Below, piece after piece: positions 43,694-52,528 of a stretch of DNA of 64,000 nt; within the stretch, counting starts at the first letter, position 1, and the number at the start of each line of letters is the position of its first letter. The notes under the pieces were generated by a model that did not search any database, was not told where the DNA came from, and was given only the letters and a program-made list of their open reading frames with translations. Source of the stretch: Rhodospirillaceae bacterium (GTDB lineage Bacteria > Pseudomonadota > Alphaproteobacteria > Dongiales > Dongiaceae); contig SSEL01000042.1 in the NCBI GenBank assembly GCA_008012315.1, positions 27,133 to 91,132 on the forward strand. The letters run 5' to 3'. Position numbers and translations under genes: made by a program.

Positions 43694-44321
43694 ACGGGTG
43701 CAGGTGCATGAACCCTTCGTCGATCCGGCGCAACAGCATGCGGCGGATATGCTGGGAATGTATATCTTCCTTGCCAGTGAGATCATGCTGTTCGGTGGCC
43801 TTTTCGCCGTTCTCTTCGTATGCCGTCTGCTGCATCCGCAGGAGATTGCCGCCGCTTCCAAGGAGCTGCATCTGTGGATCGGCGGTATCAATACGGCGAT
43901 CCTGCTGACCTCCAGCCTTGCCGTCGCGATTGCGGTGCAGTTGGCCCGGCAGGGCAGCCGCCGCGCCGTTGCTATCTCACTCGCGGCAGCGGCTGCGCTG
44001 GGGGCGGGATTTCTCATCTTGAAAGCAGTCGAGTATCGACTGGAATATAGCGATGGCCTTTTGCCGGGATTCAGCACGGCATCAAAATTCGCCAATCCCG
44101 CTACACATCTCTTCATGAATATCTATCTGATCGCGACGGTGCTTCATGCCGTTCATCTGTCCATCGGCATTCTGCTGCTGGCCGGGTTGGTTTGGAAGCT
44201 GCTGCGGCGATCACTGCAAGTGCCCAAGCGTGCGAGCGTGATCGCAGTGTCCGGTCTTTACTGGCACCTGGTCGATGTCATCTGGATATTCCTCTATCCC
44301 GCCCTCTATCTGATACGGTGA
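43686..44321 (+). CDS. coxC: Cytochrome c oxidase subunit III
   Basis: A 211-residue subunit of five helices, the short bacterial form. Characteristic segments are [40 protein letters not shown] and [20 protein letters not shown] at the end. The start at 43686 overlaps the subunit I stop by 8 bp; the longer upstream open frame is a shadow of coxA. Confidence 0.92.
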   Translation: MTERVQVHEPFVDPAQQHAADMLGMYIFLASEIMLFGGLFAVLFVCRLLHPQEIAAASKELHLWIGGINTAILLTSSLAVAIAVQLARQGSRRAVAISLAAAAALGAGFLILKAVEYRLEYSDGLLPGFSTASKFANPATHLFMNIYLIATVLHAVHLSIGILLLAGLVWKLLRRSLQVPKRASVIAVSGLYWHLVDVIWIFLYPALYLIR

Positions 44322-44325
44322 CGAA

Positions 44326-44598
44326 ATGCATGTCGTCCGCCCACTGATCTTCGTATGGGCGGCTCTGATGAGCCTGCTGGCGCTGACGATCGCGGCAAGC
44401 TTCGCCTTGACGGGACCGCTGAGCTTGGTGACGAGCATGGGCGTGGCGACGGTCAAAGCTGTTCTGGTCTACTGGTTCTTCATGCATCTGCGGGAAGAGG
44501 GCGGTTTGATCCGGCTGGCGGCGATTGCCGGGATCGCCTGGCTGATGATCTTCTTCTTTCTAGCTTTAGCCGATTACGCGACCCGCAGCAGCAGCTAA
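44326..44598 (+). CDS. Cytochrome c oxidase subunit IV, caa3 type
   Basis: A 90-residue protein of three helices: FVWAALMSLLALTIAASFAL, GVATVKAVLVYWFFMHLREE and IAGIAWLMIFFFLALADYAT. The KAxLVxxFFMHL pattern is the family signature (COX4_pro/CyoD-like). It is the last gene of the operon; its stop codon overlaps the stop of the opposing GH15 gene by 4 bp, so no room remains for a separate terminator. Confidence 0.88.
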   Translation: MHVVRPLIFVWAALMSLLALTIAASFALTGPLSLVTSMGVATVKAVLVYWFFMHLREEGGLIRLAAIAGIAWLMIFFFLALADYATRSSS

Positions 44599-46412
44599 TC
44601 GGGTGGACTGCGGCCATCGGTGTTGGCGCGCTTGCTGCGTTCATGTGCCGGACCGTCTCGGGCCTGGAGGTTATAGGCGGTGGTCACCAGCGATAGATGG
44701 GAAAGGGCCTGCGGGAAGTTGCCCAATTGACTCTGGGCTTTGGGGTCGTATTCCTCGGCAAGGAGCCCGACATCGTTCCGCAGCTCGAGCAGCCGTTCGA
44801 AAAGGCGCTGACCTTCATCTCTGCGGCCTTGCAGGATGAGGTTGTCGGCGAGCCAGAAGCTGCAGATGAGAAACACGCCTTCGCTGCCTTTGACGCCATC
44901 GCCGACCGCAGCGGTATCGTAGCGGCGTACGAAGCCGTCCGAGATCAAGTTGCGCTGGATCGCGTCGACGGTGCCGATCATGCGCGGGTCGTCGGGCGGC
45001 AGGAACCCGACCAGGGGAAGGAGCAGGCTGGATGCATCCAGTTCGCTTTCGCCATAGGCCTGGACGAATGAGCCCAGTTTCGGGTTGAAGGCATTTTCGC
45101 AGATCTCCTGATGCAAGGCATCGCGGAGCCGGCGCCAGTCTTCGACCGGGCCGGGCAGACCGAAATGCTCGATGGCGCTGATGGCGCGGTCGAAGGCGAC
45201 CCATGTCATCACTTTTGAATGCGTAAAATGACGGCTCTCGGCACGCATTTCCCAGATGCCACGATCCGGTTCGTCGCGCAGCTCGACGAGACGCTTCAAC
45301 AGCGCAACTTCAAGCATCCAGGTTTCTTTTTCTTCTGCCAGACCGCAACGGCGGGCATGATAAAATGCATCGAGAACCTCGCCGAAGACATCGAGCTGCA
45401 ACTGGCTATAGGCGGCATTGCCGATGCGCACCGGCCTGGAATCAGCAAAGCCGCGCAGCCAGGATGCTTCCCATTCATCGAGCCGGTTTTCGCCAAGAAT
45501 GGTGTAAAGCGGCTGTACCTGGGATGTCTGCCCGGCAATGGCGCGAACCAGCCATTTCTGCCAAGCCTCGGCTTCGTCGCGATAGCCCGCTGCGAGGAAG
45601 GAAAGCAGGGTGAAGGTTGCATCGCGGAGCCAGCAACAGCGATAATCCCAGTTGCGTTCGCCACCCAGGCGCTCGGGAACGGAAGTCGTCAGTGCGGCAA
45701 CCATGCCACCGGTCGGCGCGTAGGTGAGGGCTTTCAGGGTGATGAGCGAGCGGATCACGGCCTCGCGCCACGGACCCTGATAATTACATTGCTGGATCCA
45801 CGACAGCCAATAGGCTTCCGTGTGGTTCAGGCCATTGACGATGTCGCCCGGATCTGGTTGGGCTTCATAGGAGATGCCATAGCTCAGCAGAAAGGGGATC
45901 GTTTCACCCGCTGAGACTGTGAAGTCCGCAACTGTGCTCAAACCCTCGCCATGATGGGCGACGGGTGTTCGAAGTGTCAGGAGATGCGGGCCGGCAACCG
46001 CTGTCAGCAGACCGTCGTCGCGCTTCACCCAGGGGACGAGGCGGCCGTAATCGAACCGCATCGTCAGTTTCATGCACATGGGGACAGAACCGGAAAGACC
46101 GGTGACGAGGCGGCCGATCGCCGGTTTCGGCGTTCCCATGAGCATGAAATCCGTCACCCTGACTGTTCCCTGACCGGTTTGGAAATCCGTCTCAAGAATG
46201 AGGCTGTCCGGCCGATAGCGCCTGCTGATAGAGACGCCGGATTCCTCGCGCGGTGCGATACGCCAATGACCGTTCTCAGGCTCGCCAAGAAGTGCTGCGA
46301 AACAGGCAGGTGAATCGAAACGGGGCAAGCAGAGCCAATCGATCGAGCCTGTCTTGTTGACGAGGCAGGCGGTATGGCAGTCGCCGATAATGGCATAGTC
46401 CTCGATCGTCAA
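44595..46412 (-). CDS. Glycoside hydrolase family 15 protein (glucoamylase/trehalase-like)
   Basis: About 605 residues. The N-terminal part begins TIEDYAIIGDCHTACLVNKT with GSIDWLCLPRFDSPACFAAL, a standard GH15 opening (substrate binding beta domain). The (alpha/alpha)6 barrel has RNWDYRCCWLRDATFTLLSF, and WEMRAESRHFTHSKVMTWVA with the general acid Glu region. Bacterial members hydrolyse starch-type glucosides or trehalose. There is no ATG near the true start; TTG at 46412 with AGGA 8 nt upstream fits the family N-terminus. It starts 10 bp after the stop of the FAD/Fe-S dehydrogenase gene. No signal peptide: cytoplasmic. Confidence 0.88.
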   Translation of the reverse strand: MTIEDYAIIGDCHTACLVNKTGSIDWLCLPRFDSPACFAALLGEPENGHWRIAPREESGVSISRRYRPDSLILETDFQTGQGTVRVTDFMLMGTPKPAIGRLVTGLSGSVPMCMKLTMRFDYGRLVPWVKRDDGLLTAVAGPHLLTLRTPVAHHGEGLSTVADFTVSAGETIPFLLSYGISYEAQPDPGDIVNGLNHTEAYWLSWIQQCNYQGPWREAVIRSLITLKALTYAPTGGMVAALTTSVPERLGGERNWDYRCCWLRDATFTLLSFLAAGYRDEAEAWQKWLVRAIAGQTSQVQPLYTILGENRLDEWEASWLRGFADSRPVRIGNAAYSQLQLDVFGEVLDAFYHARRCGLAEEKETWMLEVALLKRLVELRDEPDRGIWEMRAESRHFTHSKVMTWVAFDRAISAIEHFGLPGPVEDWRRLRDALHQEICENAFNPKLGSFVQAYGESELDASSLLLPLVGFLPPDDPRMIGTVDAIQRNLISDGFVRRYDTAAVGDGVKGSEGVFLICSFWLADNLILQGRRDEGQRLFERLLELRNDVGLLAEEYDPKAQSQLGNFPQALSHLSLVTTAYNLQARDGPAHERSKRANTDGRSPPD

Positions 46413-46422
46413 TGGGTCTATC

Positions 46423-49392
46423 CTATGCGTTGTTAACAGAGCTGGTCGCGGCAAGAGCCTTTGCCAGAAGATCGGCAATGTGCAGCGTGCTGCGTCCGGT
46501 ACCTTGTTCGATCTGCTCACGGCAACTGAACCCATTAGCGAGCACAATGCCGGAGGTAGATGCCTCCCGCAGGCGTGGAAAGAGCGCGCGGTTTGCAATG
46601 GTCTGCGACAGATCGTATTTCTCCGCTTCGAATCCGAAGGAACCTGCCATGCCACAGCATCCGGCGGAGAGAATTTCATAATCGATACCGAGGCCATCAA
46701 GGATGCGTTGCTCGGCATTGGGCTTTACAATGGCATGCTGATGGCAGTGGAGTTGAACCAGAGCCTTGCCCTGGATGATCGGCTGTGCGAAGTGCTCCGC
46801 CTCCTCTTCAAGGAATTCGCTCAAGAAAAGCGTTTGCTGCGACAAGCGTATGGCGCGCTCATCGCCGGAAAAGAGGCCCGGCAGCTCGTCCCTAAAGGCG
46901 CTGACGCAAGCGGGTTCGAGCCCGACGATCTTGGTTCCGGCGGCGATTTCCGCTGTCAGGCTTTCCAGCGTGCGGCGCCAGAGAGACTTGGCAGCGTCAA
47001 GCATGCCCCAATCGTAAAGCGGCCGCCCGCAGCAAAGGGGCCGGTCCGGCAAGGCCACTTCGTAGTCGAGCGCCTCCAGCGCCATGACCGCCGAGATGGC
47101 CGTTTCCGGCCGGAAGTAATTGTTGAAGGTATCGGGCCAAAGAACGACGCGGCCTTTCTTTCCGTTGCGTCGTGGCCGGCGCCGGTACCAGTCGCGAAAT
47201 GATCGGCCGGCATAGCGTGGCATCCGCCGATGAGGCGATATGCCGCCAATCCATTTGGTGAGATCCGATAGGCCGGGCAGGCCGGTCAAGGCATTGGCCA
47301 GCCAGGGAACTTGCGATGCCAATCGCGACCATCGATGGATCTGGCCCATAGAATAGGCGGCGCGCGGTCGCCACCGACCGGCATAATGATGGGCGCGAAA
47401 TTCGGCCTTATAGGTCGCCATGTCGACCTGAACCGGACAGTCATGCTTGCAGCCTTTGCAGCCGAGACAGAGATTCAGCGCTTCCTCCACCGCGGGACTT
47501 TGCCAGCCCTCGGTGATGGCGTCGCCGTGCAGCATCTCGAAGAGGAGGCGTGCCCGACCGCGGGTAGAGTGCTTTTCGTCCCGCGTTGCCATATAGCTGG
47601 GGCACATCACGCTTTTGTCGCTGTTCGGACGTCTGCAGGCGCCGACACCGACGCAGCGGCGGGCGGCCTTCGTGAAACTGCCGCCATCTTCCATGAAGGC
47701 AAAGTAGTGGGGCAGCTCCACCGGCTGAAAATCCGGGCCAACCCGCAGATTCGATATCGGCGGAAATGGATCGATCACCTTGCCCGGATTCATTTTGCCT
47801 TCGGGATCCCAGATTGCCTTGAAAACACGGAAGGCCTCCATCAAGTCGGGGCCATACATCTTCTCCAAAAGCGCGGCGCGGCCTTGTCCGTCGCCATGTT
47901 CCCCGGAAAAAGACCCGTCATATCGCACCACGAGATCGGCTGCTTCCTCCAGGAATCTCTGCCAATTTGCCAGGCCGGCTTCCGTGCGCAGATCGAAAGG
48001 AACACGGCAATGCACGAGGCCGTCGCCGAAATGGCCATAGACCGATGCTTCATAACCGTGCTTATGGAAAAGCGCTTTTAACTCGCGCAGATAATCGCCG
48101 AGCGATTCGCGCGGGACGGCGCTGTCTTCCCATCCGGGCCAGGTTTCCGGGAAATCGGGCACATGAGCTGTGGCGGCGAGGGCGGCCTCTCGCAATTCCC
48201 AGAGTTTCTGTTGCTTGGCGCGGTCGTCAAGCAAGGCAACCGGGCGCTTCTGTTTCTTGAATCCGTCAACAAATTGGTGCGCGGCTTCCGTCGCTGCCTC
48301 GCGGCTTTCACCGCCGAATTCGGCGATCAGCCAGCCGCCGCCTTCCGGCAGGACCTGTATATCCTCGGGATGGATATGCTTTCGCCGGACGAAATCGATC
48401 AGCAGATCATCGATGCCTTCCAGGCCGAGCGGCTTATAGTCGATCGCTTCGGGAACGGCATCGGCTGCCGCGTAAATGTCGTCGAAGCCGACAATGGCAA
48501 GCACACGCACAGGCGGGCTGTCCACCAGGTTGAGCGTGGCCTGGAGAATGGTGACGCAGGTTCCTTCGGTGCCGACCAATGCCCTGGCCACATTGAAGCC
48601 CTTTTCGGGCAAGAGTTGATCGAGGTTCTCATAGCCGGAAACACGGCGGGGAATTTGCGGAAAATTTGCGCGGATGAGATCGCCGTAGCGGCGCCGGAAG
48701 GTGTCCAGGGCGCGGAAGATGGCGGCCCGCCGCCCGCCGGCCGCGAGAATGCGGGAAAACTCGGCCTCATCCGTCTTGCCGACGGTCATGCGCAGGCCGT
48801 CATAGGTAACGATATCGAGGCTCACAACATTATCCGAGGTCCGGCCGGCGGTGACGGAATGAACGCCGCAGGAATTGTTGCCGAGCATGCCACCCAGGGT
48901 GTTGTGATCGTGCGTTGCCGGATCGGGACCGAAGGTCAGGTGATGTTTCTCAGCCGCATCGCGCAGGGTGTCGAGGATGCAGCCGGGTTCGACCACGGCA
49001 AGGCACTGCTCCGGATCGACGGAAAGCACATGATCGAGATATTTGGAGAAATCGACCAGGACAGCGACATTGCATCCTTGCCCCGCAAGGCTCGTCCCGC
49101 CGCCGCGCATCACCAGGGGAATGCCGTGTTCGCGGCAGATAGCCACCGTCTTGACGACATCCTCGATGCTGCGCGGGATGACGACGCCGACCGGGACCTG
49201 ACGATAATTGGAGGCATCGGTGGCATAGAGCGCCCGGCTGCCGATATCGAAGCACACCTCGCCGGCAACCGCTTTGGCCAGATCTTGGGCCAGATGCGCC
49301 TGCGCCTGTTTTGTGACGGGATCATAGGCTTCCACGATCCGACCGTCGCGGTTCTTCTCGACATGATGCAGGTGAGGTTTGTTTTGCGGCAT
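46423..49392 (-). CDS. FAD/4Fe-4S oxidoreductase (YdiJ/D-2-hydroxyacid dehydrogenase type)
   Basis: A 989-residue fusion. The FAD-binding domain (about 70-260) has PLVMRGGGTSLAGQGCN and NTLGGMLGNNSCGVHS. The FAD-oxidase C domain (about 280-545) has YGHFGDGLVHCRV and SGEHGDGQGRA. Cysteine groups for Fe-S clusters follow (CVGVGACRR with MCPSY, then CLGCKGCKHDCP), and two CCG-type domains (DRPLCCGRPLYD and SAGCCGMAGSFG). This resembles a GlcDEF complex in one chain and oxidises a D-2-hydroxyacid such as D-lactate or D-2-hydroxyglutarate. ATG at 49392 has GAGG 8 nt upstream; GTG at 49401 is an alternative. Confidence 0.9.
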   Translation of the reverse strand: MPQNKPHLHHVEKNRDGRIVEAYDPVTKQAQAHLAQDLAKAVAGEVCFDIGSRALYATDASNYRQVPVGVVIPRSIEDVVKTVAICREHGIPLVMRGGGTSLAGQGCNVAVLVDFSKYLDHVLSVDPEQCLAVVEPGCILDTLRDAAEKHHLTFGPDPATHDHNTLGGMLGNNSCGVHSVTAGRTSDNVVSLDIVTYDGLRMTVGKTDEAEFSRILAAGGRRAAIFRALDTFRRRYGDLIRANFPQIPRRVSGYENLDQLLPEKGFNVARALVGTEGTCVTILQATLNLVDSPPVRVLAIVGFDDIYAAADAVPEAIDYKPLGLEGIDDLLIDFVRRKHIHPEDIQVLPEGGGWLIAEFGGESREAATEAAHQFVDGFKKQKRPVALLDDRAKQQKLWELREAALAATAHVPDFPETWPGWEDSAVPRESLGDYLRELKALFHKHGYEASVYGHFGDGLVHCRVPFDLRTEAGLANWQRFLEEAADLVVRYDGSFSGEHGDGQGRAALLEKMYGPDLMEAFRVFKAIWDPEGKMNPGKVIDPFPPISNLRVGPDFQPVELPHYFAFMEDGGSFTKAARRCVGVGACRRPNSDKSVMCPSYMATRDEKHSTRGRARLLFEMLHGDAITEGWQSPAVEEALNLCLGCKGCKHDCPVQVDMATYKAEFRAHHYAGRWRPRAAYSMGQIHRWSRLASQVPWLANALTGLPGLSDLTKWIGGISPHRRMPRYAGRSFRDWYRRRPRRNGKKGRVVLWPDTFNNYFRPETAISAVMALEALDYEVALPDRPLCCGRPLYDWGMLDAAKSLWRRTLESLTAEIAAGTKIVGLEPACVSAFRDELPGLFSGDERAIRLSQQTLFLSEFLEEEAEHFAQPIIQGKALVQLHCHQHAIVKPNAEQRILDGLGIDYEILSAGCCGMAGSFGFEAEKYDLSQTIANRALFPRLREASTSGIVLANGFSCREQIEQGTGRSTLHIADLLAKALAATSSVNNA

Positions 49393-49416
49393 GGTGGACA
49401 CCTCTTCGACGGAGCG

Positions 49417-50514
49417 TCAGATGGCATAGTGGCTGGCGTCCGCCTCCTTGAAAGCGAGGCCGAGACCGGGGCGGGAAAAGTCCGGACGGATCATGCCATT
49501 CTTCGGCACAGGTACGCCGTCGAAGAACAGATACTCGATCCGGACGTGATCGTGGAACCATTCGATATTCTTGAAGCGGGGTACGGCGCAGGCGACATGA
49601 AGATGAAGCGCCGGTGCCGTATGTGCCGAGAGCGGCGTCAGGAAGGCATCGGCCAATGCGGCAGCCTTGAGGAAGCCGCTGATTCCACCGCAGCGCGTTA
49701 CATCGGCCTGCAGGATATCGACGCTATCGGCTTCCAGCATGCGGCGAAAATAGAAGGGATCATAGCCATATTCTCCAGCCGCCAGCGCCATCGACGGTGG
49801 AAGACGGTTCCGGACGGTGTGTAAATTTCGCAAATCGTCGCTGGATACCGGCTCTTCAAACCAGCTCACATCCAATTCGGCAAAACGTTGCGCGAAAGAC
49901 AGGGCCTGCCAGGTGGTAAAAGCGCCGTTTGCATCGACATATAGCTCGGCCCGGCCGATAGCTTCCCGCGCGACACGCACGCGGTTGGCATCGTGGGCGG
50001 GATCGCTGCCGATCTTCATCTTGACGGCAGCGCAGCCGTCGCGCTCGACCCAGCCGGCAAGCTGTTCGGCCAGGCGGCTGTCATCATAGCTCGTGAAGCC
50101 GCCACTGCCATAGACCGGCAGATCCCGGCGTTCAATTCCGAGGAGATCAGCGAGTGGCAGGTTGAGCAGCTTAGCCTTGAGGTCCCAAAGAGCCGTATCT
50201 ACGGCGGAAATCGCGCAGGAACACAAGCCGGCGCGGCCGAGATTGCGAACCGCCTGGATCATCGAGGCCGAGAGCTTGGGGATATCAAAGGCATCCATGC
50301 CCAACACCGCCCCGGCCAGCGGATCGGAAACGATGCCGCAAGCAGCCGGTGCCGTATAACTATAACCCAACCCGCTCTTGCCGCCCGCTTCGACCTCGGC
50401 AAGCACCAGCACCGTGTCTTGCCAGGCGAAGGTGCCGTCGGCTTCCGGCGTGTCGGTCGGGACACGGAAGGCACGTGCCGTGAGGCGCTTTATCGGGGTT
50501 TCGGGACGCGGCAC
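49417..50514 (-). CDS. Enolase-superfamily (mandelate racemase/muconate lactonizing enzyme) protein
   Basis: A 365-residue enzyme. The barrel carries KMKIG with the K-x-K catalytic pair, YVDANGAF with the first metal Asp, WFEEPVSSDD with the second metal Glu, and ALAAGEYGY with the third. SAHTAPALHLH offers a His base. It abstracts a proton alpha to a carboxylate; sugar acid dehydratase or racemase activity is possible. The start is GTG at 50514, with AGAGGG about 8 nt upstream, after the PoxB-like gene stop at 50526. Confidence 0.88.
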   Translation of the reverse strand: MPRPETPIKRLTARAFRVPTDTPEADGTFAWQDTVLVLAEVEAGGKSGLGYSYTAPAACGIVSDPLAGAVLGMDAFDIPKLSASMIQAVRNLGRAGLCSCAISAVDTALWDLKAKLLNLPLADLLGIERRDLPVYGSGGFTSYDDSRLAEQLAGWVERDGCAAVKMKIGSDPAHDANRVRVAREAIGRAELYVDANGAFTTWQALSFAQRFAELDVSWFEEPVSSDDLRNLHTVRNRLPPSMALAAGEYGYDPFYFRRMLEADSVDILQADVTRCGGISGFLKAAALADAFLTPLSAHTAPALHLHVACAVPRFKNIEWFHDHVRIEYLFFDGVPVPKNGMIRPDFSRPGLGLAFKEADASHYAI

Positions 50515-50525
50515 ACCGAAGCCCT

Positions 50526-52283
50526 CTAGACGATTTCCCGCACCGTATCCGAAGCGATGGTCAGTGCGATCTTGCGGCGGGCCGGCGTGCCGCGCGCCAG
50601 CGATTCGGCGAGATGGGCCGTCTGGCGTAATGTCACTTTCGGCGGCATCGGCGGTTCATGGGGATCGACGACCGCTTCGACCAGGGCCGGTCCGGGCGTC
50701 GCCAGGGCCTTCTGCAAAGTCTCGCCGCATTGCTTCGGATCGTCGATCATATAGCCTTCGAGGCCGAAGCCCCGGGCGACGGTGACGAAGTCAATCGGCT
50801 GCAGATCGCAGACATATTCGGGATTGCCGAGGAAAACCATCTGCTCCCACTTGATCTGGCCGAGTGTATTGTTCTTGATGACGACGATTTTGATGTTGAG
50901 ATCGTATTTGATGCAGGTCGCCAGCTCCCCGAGCAGCATGGTGAGACCGCCATCGCCGATAAAGCAGATGACCTGGCGTTCGGGAAAAGCGATTGCGGCG
51001 GCGATTGCATAGGGCAAGCCGCAAGCCATGGTGGCCAGGTTGCCGGAACAGGAAAATTTCATGTCGCCACGGATATCGAGGTGCCGTGCGGCCCAGGTGG
51101 TGATGGTGCCGGAATCGGTGGCGATGATGGCGTCATTGCGCAACAGTTTATTCAGCTCATGCGCCACCACCTGCGGTTTCATCGGCTTGTCGTCCCGGGT
51201 GCCGCGTTCTTCCAGCAACTCACGCCATTCCTTGACGCCGGCTTGCGCGGTTTCCAGGAAGGAGCGGTCGTCACGATAGGTGAGGCGCGGCAGCAATAGA
51301 TCGAGCACCTTGGCGGTGTCACCGACCAGACCGGCTTCCACCGGACAACGCAGGCCGATGCGCTGCGGGTCGAGATCGATCTGCACGGCGCGCGCCTGCC
51401 CGGGCTTCGGATAAAATTCGATATAGGGAAAACAGCTGCCGGCGATCAGCAAGGTATCGCAGGTCTCCAATGCCTCTTGAGACGGCTTCGTACCAAGCAG
51501 GCCGATGCCTCCGGTCGAATAGGGGCTGTCATCGCCAAGAGCGGACTTGCCGAGCAATGGCTTGATCACCGGGGCGCCGAGACGTTCGGCGAGTGCCGTC
51601 AGTTGATCGCCGGCGCCGATCGCACCTTGCCCGGCGAGGATCGCGGTGCGCTTGCCGGCATTGAGCAAAGCAGCAGCGCGTGCCAATTGCGCATCGCTCG
51701 GCAGCTGCGCCGAAACGGCCATGATATCGGAGACATGGTGGGGGATGTTGCGCTCGGAGCGGCTTTTCCCTTCGACAGGCTGTGACTGCACATCCACCGG
51801 CACGGTGACATGGGCAACGCCACGATAAGCAAGGGCTGTCCGGCACGCGAGTTCGACGGTGTTCTCGACATGGGTCGGACCCATCACCCGCGTGTTGTAG
51901 ACCGCGACATCGGTATAGAGCTTGTCCAGCTCGACATCCTGCTGCGTAAAGGTGTGAAGAAGATCATGGAATTGCAGGCCGGTGATCGCCAGCACCGGCT
52001 GGTGGTCGAGCTTGGCATCGTAAAGGCCATTGAGCAGATGAATGCCGCCAGGCCCCGATGTGGCAAGACAGACACCGAGCTTGCCGGTCCATTTGGCATA
52101 AGCGCAGGCGGCGAAAGCGGCGGCTTCCTCGTGGCGCACCTGGATGAACCTGACTTTTTCCTGACGTGTGCGGAGCGCTTCGATGATCCCGTTAATACCA
52201 TCTCCGGGAATTCCGAAAATGACCTCGACATTCCAGTCGATTAGCGTATCGACCAGGACGTCTGCAGCGGTCTGACTCGCCAT
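50526..52283 (-). CDS. Thiamine-diphosphate-dependent enzyme (pyruvate oxidase/acetolactate synthase-like)
   Basis: A 585-residue protein in three domains. The N-terminal domain has VEVIFGIPGDGINGIIEAL and the cofactor-activating Glu in RHEEAAAFAAC. The middle domain is Rossmann-like (AVQIDLDPQRIGLRCP). The C-terminal domain has CFIGDGGLTMLLGELATCIK and IVVIKNNTLGQIKWEQM, the GDG...NN ThDP/Mg motif. It resembles PoxB-like enzymes that decarboxylate pyruvate or a related 2-keto acid. GAAGAGGG before ATG 52283 supports the start. It is the first gene of the minus-strand run 52283-44595. Confidence 0.88.
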   Translation of the reverse strand: MASQTAADVLVDTLIDWNVEVIFGIPGDGINGIIEALRTRQEKVRFIQVRHEEAAAFAACAYAKWTGKLGVCLATSGPGGIHLLNGLYDAKLDHQPVLAITGLQFHDLLHTFTQQDVELDKLYTDVAVYNTRVMGPTHVENTVELACRTALAYRGVAHVTVPVDVQSQPVEGKSRSERNIPHHVSDIMAVSAQLPSDAQLARAAALLNAGKRTAILAGQGAIGAGDQLTALAERLGAPVIKPLLGKSALGDDSPYSTGGIGLLGTKPSQEALETCDTLLIAGSCFPYIEFYPKPGQARAVQIDLDPQRIGLRCPVEAGLVGDTAKVLDLLLPRLTYRDDRSFLETAQAGVKEWRELLEERGTRDDKPMKPQVVAHELNKLLRNDAIIATDSGTITTWAARHLDIRGDMKFSCSGNLATMACGLPYAIAAAIAFPERQVICFIGDGGLTMLLGELATCIKYDLNIKIVVIKNNTLGQIKWEQMVFLGNPEYVCDLQPIDFVTVARGFGLEGYMIDDPKQCGETLQKALATPGPALVEAVVDPHEPPMPPKVTLRQTAHLAESLARGTPARRKIALTIASDTVREIV

Positions 52284-52528
52284 CCCTCTTCTCCATATCT
52301 TTAGCTGAATACACGCACGGGCGCGCAACGACGGCGCGCCGGTAGGGATCGATGCCGGTGTCATAAAAACCAGGACTGCGGGGAATTGTTCCAAGGGGAT
52401 GGCGAGGCCGCGAGTGGATTCTCAACGATTATCCGACAGCAGCGCCCTGAAGACAACGGAACCATCCTGTCGAAGCGAGGTTGAATTTCGCATGTGTCGA
52501 TGCTTCTCGAAAAAGCTATGAGGTAGAT

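Noticed and set aside
48163..49824. 553-residue open frame on the plus strand
   Set aside because: Antisense to the FAD/Fe-S dehydrogenase and enolase-family genes, with no recognisable motif.
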